The notes beneath the pieces are model-generated. The model did no database searches. It was not told the origin of the DNA and saw only the letters and a list, made by a program, of their open reading frames with translations. A DNA stretch of 34,954 nt from Leptolyngbyaceae cyanobacterium MAG.088 (lineage in GTDB: Bacteria > Cyanobacteriota > Cyanobacteriia > Phormidesmidales > Phormidesmidaceae): positions 1 through 34,954 of the forward strand of contig JAHQVZ010000189.1 in the NCBI GenBank assembly GCA_019634055.1, given 5' to 3'. The translations under genes and the position numbers were made by a program. Of the stretch, positions 31,955 to 34,954 are shown one piece after another; position 1 is the stretch's first letter, and the number at the start of each line of letters is the position of its first letter.

Positions 31955-34837
31955 CTACTTGGCGTCCATCCAATTGTTACCGGCGTTAATTTCTACCTTT
32001 AAGGGAACTGACAGTTCCACGACAGACTCCATGGTTTGGGTGATTTTTTCTTCTAATTCCGGCCATTCATCGGGGGGAATCTCAAAAATCAGTTCGTCAT
32101 GGACCTGCAACAACAGTCTAGATTGATACCCCTTCAGCACTTCATGGAGCTGAAGCATGGCAATTTTGATAATGTCAGCACTGGAACCTTGGATGGGGGC
32201 ATTGGCTGCAGCTCTAAGCAGACCGGCATCATAGCCACCGGGGCGTAGATGGTCTAGATCGATTTCTTCAGGAGACTTACCTTTTAGTGGTTTCAAACTA
32301 TTGCTGGAAAAGTTGAAATACCGGCGTCGTCCCAGAATGGTTTCTACATAGCCATGGGCGATGGCTTCCCGCTGCATTTGCTGCAGATAGTCAAATACCC
32401 GCGCGTAGCGCTGGTTGAATTTATCGATAAAGGACTTGGCCTCGGTACGGCTGACGCCCATCTCGCGGGCAAAGCGCACGGCACCCATACCGTAGATCAC
32501 GCCGAAGTTGATGATTTTGCCCATGCGGCGTTCATCGGAAGTGATGTCTTCTTTATCTAGTAGCAATTGAGCCGTCAGACTGTGAACATCGTCGCCGTTG
32601 CGATAAGCATCTACCAGGACTGATTCACCGCTGAGATGGGTAAGAATTCTCAGCTCAATTTGAGAATAGTCGGCAGCGGCCAATAACCAGCCTTCTTGAG
32701 GTAAAAATGCCTGACGAATCTGGCGACTGAACGCTGTGCGTACCGGAATATTTTGCAGATTTGGATTAGAAGATGACAGACGACCTGTGGCGGTAACGGC
32801 CTGGTTGAAATCGGTATGTACCCGCCCTGTATCTGCTCGCACCAGTTTGGGCAGGGCATCGACATAGGTGGATTTCAGCTTAGACAGGGTGCGATGGGTG
32901 ACGATACAGTCCACTACGGGATGATCGCCCTGGAGTTTTTCGAGGGTGGCGGCGTCGGTGGAGTAGCCGGTTTTGGTTTTACGGGTTTTCTTTTTGTTCA
33001 GGCCCAGGGTTTCAAAGAGTAAGACGCTGAGCTGCTTGGGAGAGCTGAGGTTAAATTCTTCGCCGGCGTGGTCGTAGGCGCGGATTTGTAGTTCGTAGAG
33101 GTCGGCTTCCAGCTGTTCTGAGAATCCCTTGAGGTAGGCTTCGTCAATGCGGATGCCAGTAGCTTCCATGTCGGCAAGGACGGCTTCGAGGGGGACTTCG
33201 ATGTCGCGGAAGAGGGTGGCTATGGCATCTACCTGTTTTAACTCAGCTTGTAATAGGGGCACCAGCCGATAGGTGGTATGTACATCCTCACCGCAGTAGT
33301 GGGCCACCTCTTTAATGCCAATATCCCCAATGGTTTTACCTTTGGGCACCAGATCCTTATAGCTTTGCGCCGTCACATTTAAATAGCGCAGCGACATATC
33401 CGTTAGATTGTGGCTACCCTCTGGATCGATCACATAGCTAGCGAGCATGGTGTCGAACACCACCCCTGATAGTTCAATTCCCTGACGTTTAAAGACGGCG
33501 CGATCATATTTGGCATTTTGCAGCGACTTTGGATAGTCAGCATTTTCCAAAATTGGCTTGAGAGCGGCTAGTACATCTGCCAGTGATAGCTGGTCACCTT
33601 CAACGTGACCGACTGGAATATAGGCTAAGTCCTCGGAGCCCTCGCCCCAGCAGCAGCCGATGCCCACCAGGTCTGCATCTAGCGGATCAATGGCCGTGGT
33701 CTCCGTATCCCAGGCTACTGGCGTTTTAGTGTGTTTTTTTAGCTGAGTGACTAGTGCTTTCAACTGGTCAGTCGTGGTGATGATCTGGGGTTGAATATCT
33801 ACTGTCTCTACTTCGCTATCGGCATCGGTCTCTTCTGCAGAAAATAAGGCCGTATCATCCTCTTCAACCGGCGTAGCAGCTTTTGGTGTTGCGTTCGCCT
33901 CACCACCAAAGGCCTCTTGCAATTTATTCAAACGGTTAATGAAATGCTGAAACTCCAGATTTTTCAGCAGAGGGATAACCGTGCCTTCATCAAAGCCTTC
34001 TAGTTTGCAATCCGCCAGGTCTACATCTAGCTCAACATCTCTAACGATGGTGGCTAAAAATTTAGACTTGGCAGCAGCATCTTTGCCCGTTTCCAGCTTT
34101 TTCTTGACGGCCCCTTTCATCTCAGGAATGGCGGCATAGACACCGTCTAGATTGTGATGTTCACTCAGCAGTTTGACCGCCGTTTTCTTCCCAATTCCTC
34201 TTACCCCTGGAATATTGTCTGAGGTGTCACCACAGAGGGCTTTGTAATCGATCACCTGGTCAGGCTTAATGCCCAGCTTTTCCTCAACTTCCTGGATGCC
34301 ATATTCCCTAGCCAGGCCATTGGTACGGCCAAAGGTGCTGCCCAGGTGCAGCACCTTAATGTGCTCATTGTCATCAATCAGCTGGAATAAATCCTGGTCG
34401 CCGCTAAGGATTCTGACGGCATAGCCTTCCTGCTCGGCTTTGGTGGCCAGGGTGCCGATTACGTCATCGGCTTCAAAGCCGGGGGCTGTGAGGATGGGTA
34501 GTTGGAAACCTGCCAGTAGTTTTTTCAGGTTTTCGACATCCTCAATAAAGTCTTCGGGGGTTTCGGGACGTCCTTCTTTATAGCTTTCGGCGGCTTCGTG
34601 GCGAAATGTAGGCTGGGCCAGGTCAAAGGCAACGGCTGCATAGTCGGGCTTTTCCTTGACCATCATGTCGCTCATGGATTTAAGAAAGCCAAAGCAAACG
34701 CTGGTGGGAATACCTTTTGATGTGCGCAAGCCACCATCACGACTTTTTGCGTGAGCGTAGTAGGAGCGAAACGCCAGGGAGTGTCCGTCGATGATAAGCA
34801 GGGTGGGTCTGTCAGAACTCAAAACACATGTTGTCAA
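31955..34837 (-). CDS. polA: DNA polymerase I
   Basis: Pol I fills gaps and removes primers in replication and repair. The 960-residue protein has three domains. The 5' nuclease spans residues 1-300 ('IIDGHSLAFRSYYA', 'GFEADDVIGTLA', 'GDTSDNIPGVRGIGKKTA'). An acidic linker follows. The 3'-5' exonuclease is at about 350-540 and keeps 'DTETT' and 'YCGEDVHTTY', so proofreading is probably active. The family A polymerase has motif A 'AADYSQIELRILTHLS', motif B 'RRMGKIINFGVIYGMG' and motif C 'LLLQVHDELIF'. No ATG exists at the start; translation must begin at TTG 34837 or TTG 34822. No clear ribosome-binding site precedes either. Confidence 0.96.
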   Translation of the reverse strand: MTTCVLSSDRPTLLIIDGHSLAFRSYYAHAKSRDGGLRTSKGIPTSVCFGFLKSMSDMMVKEKPDYAAVAFDLAQPTFRHEAAESYKEGRPETPEDFIEDVENLKKLLAGFQLPILTAPGFEADDVIGTLATKAEQEGYAVRILSGDQDLFQLIDDNEHIKVLHLGSTFGRTNGLAREYGIQEVEEKLGIKPDQVIDYKALCGDTSDNIPGVRGIGKKTAVKLLSEHHNLDGVYAAIPEMKGAVKKKLETGKDAAAKSKFLATIVRDVELDVDLADCKLEGFDEGTVIPLLKNLEFQHFINRLNKLQEAFGGEANATPKAATPVEEDDTALFSAEETDADSEVETVDIQPQIITTTDQLKALVTQLKKHTKTPVAWDTETTAIDPLDADLVGIGCCWGEGSEDLAYIPVGHVEGDQLSLADVLAALKPILENADYPKSLQNAKYDRAVFKRQGIELSGVVFDTMLASYVIDPEGSHNLTDMSLRYLNVTAQSYKDLVPKGKTIGDIGIKEVAHYCGEDVHTTYRLVPLLQAELKQVDAIATLFRDIEVPLEAVLADMEATGIRIDEAYLKGFSEQLEADLYELQIRAYDHAGEEFNLSSPKQLSVLLFETLGLNKKKTRKTKTGYSTDAATLEKLQGDHPVVDCIVTHRTLSKLKSTYVDALPKLVRADTGRVHTDFNQAVTATGRLSSSNPNLQNIPVRTAFSRQIRQAFLPQEGWLLAAADYSQIELRILTHLSGESVLVDAYRNGDDVHSLTAQLLLDKEDITSDERRMGKIINFGVIYGMGAVRFAREMGVSRTEAKSFIDKFNQRYARVFDYLQQMQREAIAHGYVETILGRRRYFNFSSNSLKPLKGKSPEEIDLDHLRPGGYDAGLLRAAANAPIQGSSADIIKIAMLQLHEVLKGYQSRLLLQVHDELIFEIPPDEWPELEEKITQTMESVVELSVPLKVEINAGNNWMDAK

Positions 34838-34880
34838 AGCAGCTTTTTAATTATGGAGTAGTTTGGCAGGAGGGGCACAA

Positions 34881-34954
34881 ATGCTTCAAAGCTTCTCTAG
34901 AAAAGGCTTGAACAATGATTTTGTGAGTAGCGAAGATCTAAGATCTATGGAAGG
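34881..34954 (+). CDS. Start of an unidentified gene cut by the window edge
   Basis: A strong Shine-Dalgarno sequence, AGGAGG at 34868-34873, lies 7 nt before the ATG at 34881. The frame then stays open to the end of the window (24 codons, beginning 'MLQSFSRKGLNNDF'). It is divergent from polA and too short for the ORF track. No family is recognised from so few residues. Confidence 0.5.
   Translation, partial: MLQSFSRKGLNNDFVSSEDLRSME

Noticed and set aside
1-34954. tRNA, rRNA, CRISPR, insertion sequence or prophage
   Set aside because: I looked for TΨC-like motifs, direct repeat arrays, transposase motifs and phage structural genes and saw none.

Overview
The window is a stretch of ordinary-looking cyanobacterial chromosome. 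I counted twelve copies of the palindrome GCGATCGC (HIP1), where chance would give about one or fewer. Several proteins belong to families I know mainly from cyanobacteria: DUF3747 plus SLH domains, DUF1815, DUF2839, a secreted pentapeptide-repeat protein, a DinG-like helicase and Uma2. Genus cannot be fixed from the sequence; a filamentous Leptolyngbya-like lineage is only a guess. I see no tRNA, rRNA, CRISPR array, insertion sequence or prophage block.

Layout. 1-5 kb: a TPR protein, a KtrB/TrkH cation channel subunit, a secreted SLH-domain protein with a very strong terminator, a secreted pentapeptide-repeat protein and a DUF2470 protein. 5-8.6 kb: an unrecognised protein next to a small [2Fe-2S] ferredoxin-like protein, an RlpA-type protein and an M28 peptidase. 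8.6-13.9 kb, minus strand: sbcD-like nuclease, a group II PLP decarboxylase, a three-domain lectin/lysozyme/peptidase fusion, and cysH. 14-16 kb: a glutaredoxin-like protein and murE. 16-20 kb: a histidine-kinase-like protein lacking the phosphoacceptor His, a relic of an AAA ATPase, xseB, a secreted WD40 propeller, xseA. 20-24 kb: recA, FHA protein, alpha/beta hydrolase, DUF1815 and DUF2839 proteins. 24-29 kb: a degenerate DinG-like helicase, tyrA, a GAF-containing histidine kinase. 29-35 kb: lepA, Uma2 protein, polA, and the start of one more gene at the right edge.

How the genes relate. DNA repair and replication are well represented (sbcD, xseA, xseB, recA, polA, a helicase-like protein). 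A LexA-box-like site lies between the divergent xseA and recA and could place both in the SOS response. cysH and the glutaredoxin-like gene diverge from one intergenic region, which fits thiol-dependent sulfate assimilation. Cell-wall functions are murE, the RlpA protein, the SLH protein and the lectin-lysozyme-peptidase fusion.

The most unusual object is the 524-residue fusion at 11450-13024. It joins a jacalin-like lectin domain, a GH24 (T4-type) lysozyme domain with its catalytic residues, and an M15-type D,D-peptidase-like domain in one chain with no signal peptide. It looks like a sugar-targeted, two-enzyme peptidoglycan hydrolase. Other points of interest are the kinase with Gln in place of His, the helicase-like protein without a usable Walker A motif, and the unrecognised gene beside the ferredoxin-like gene.
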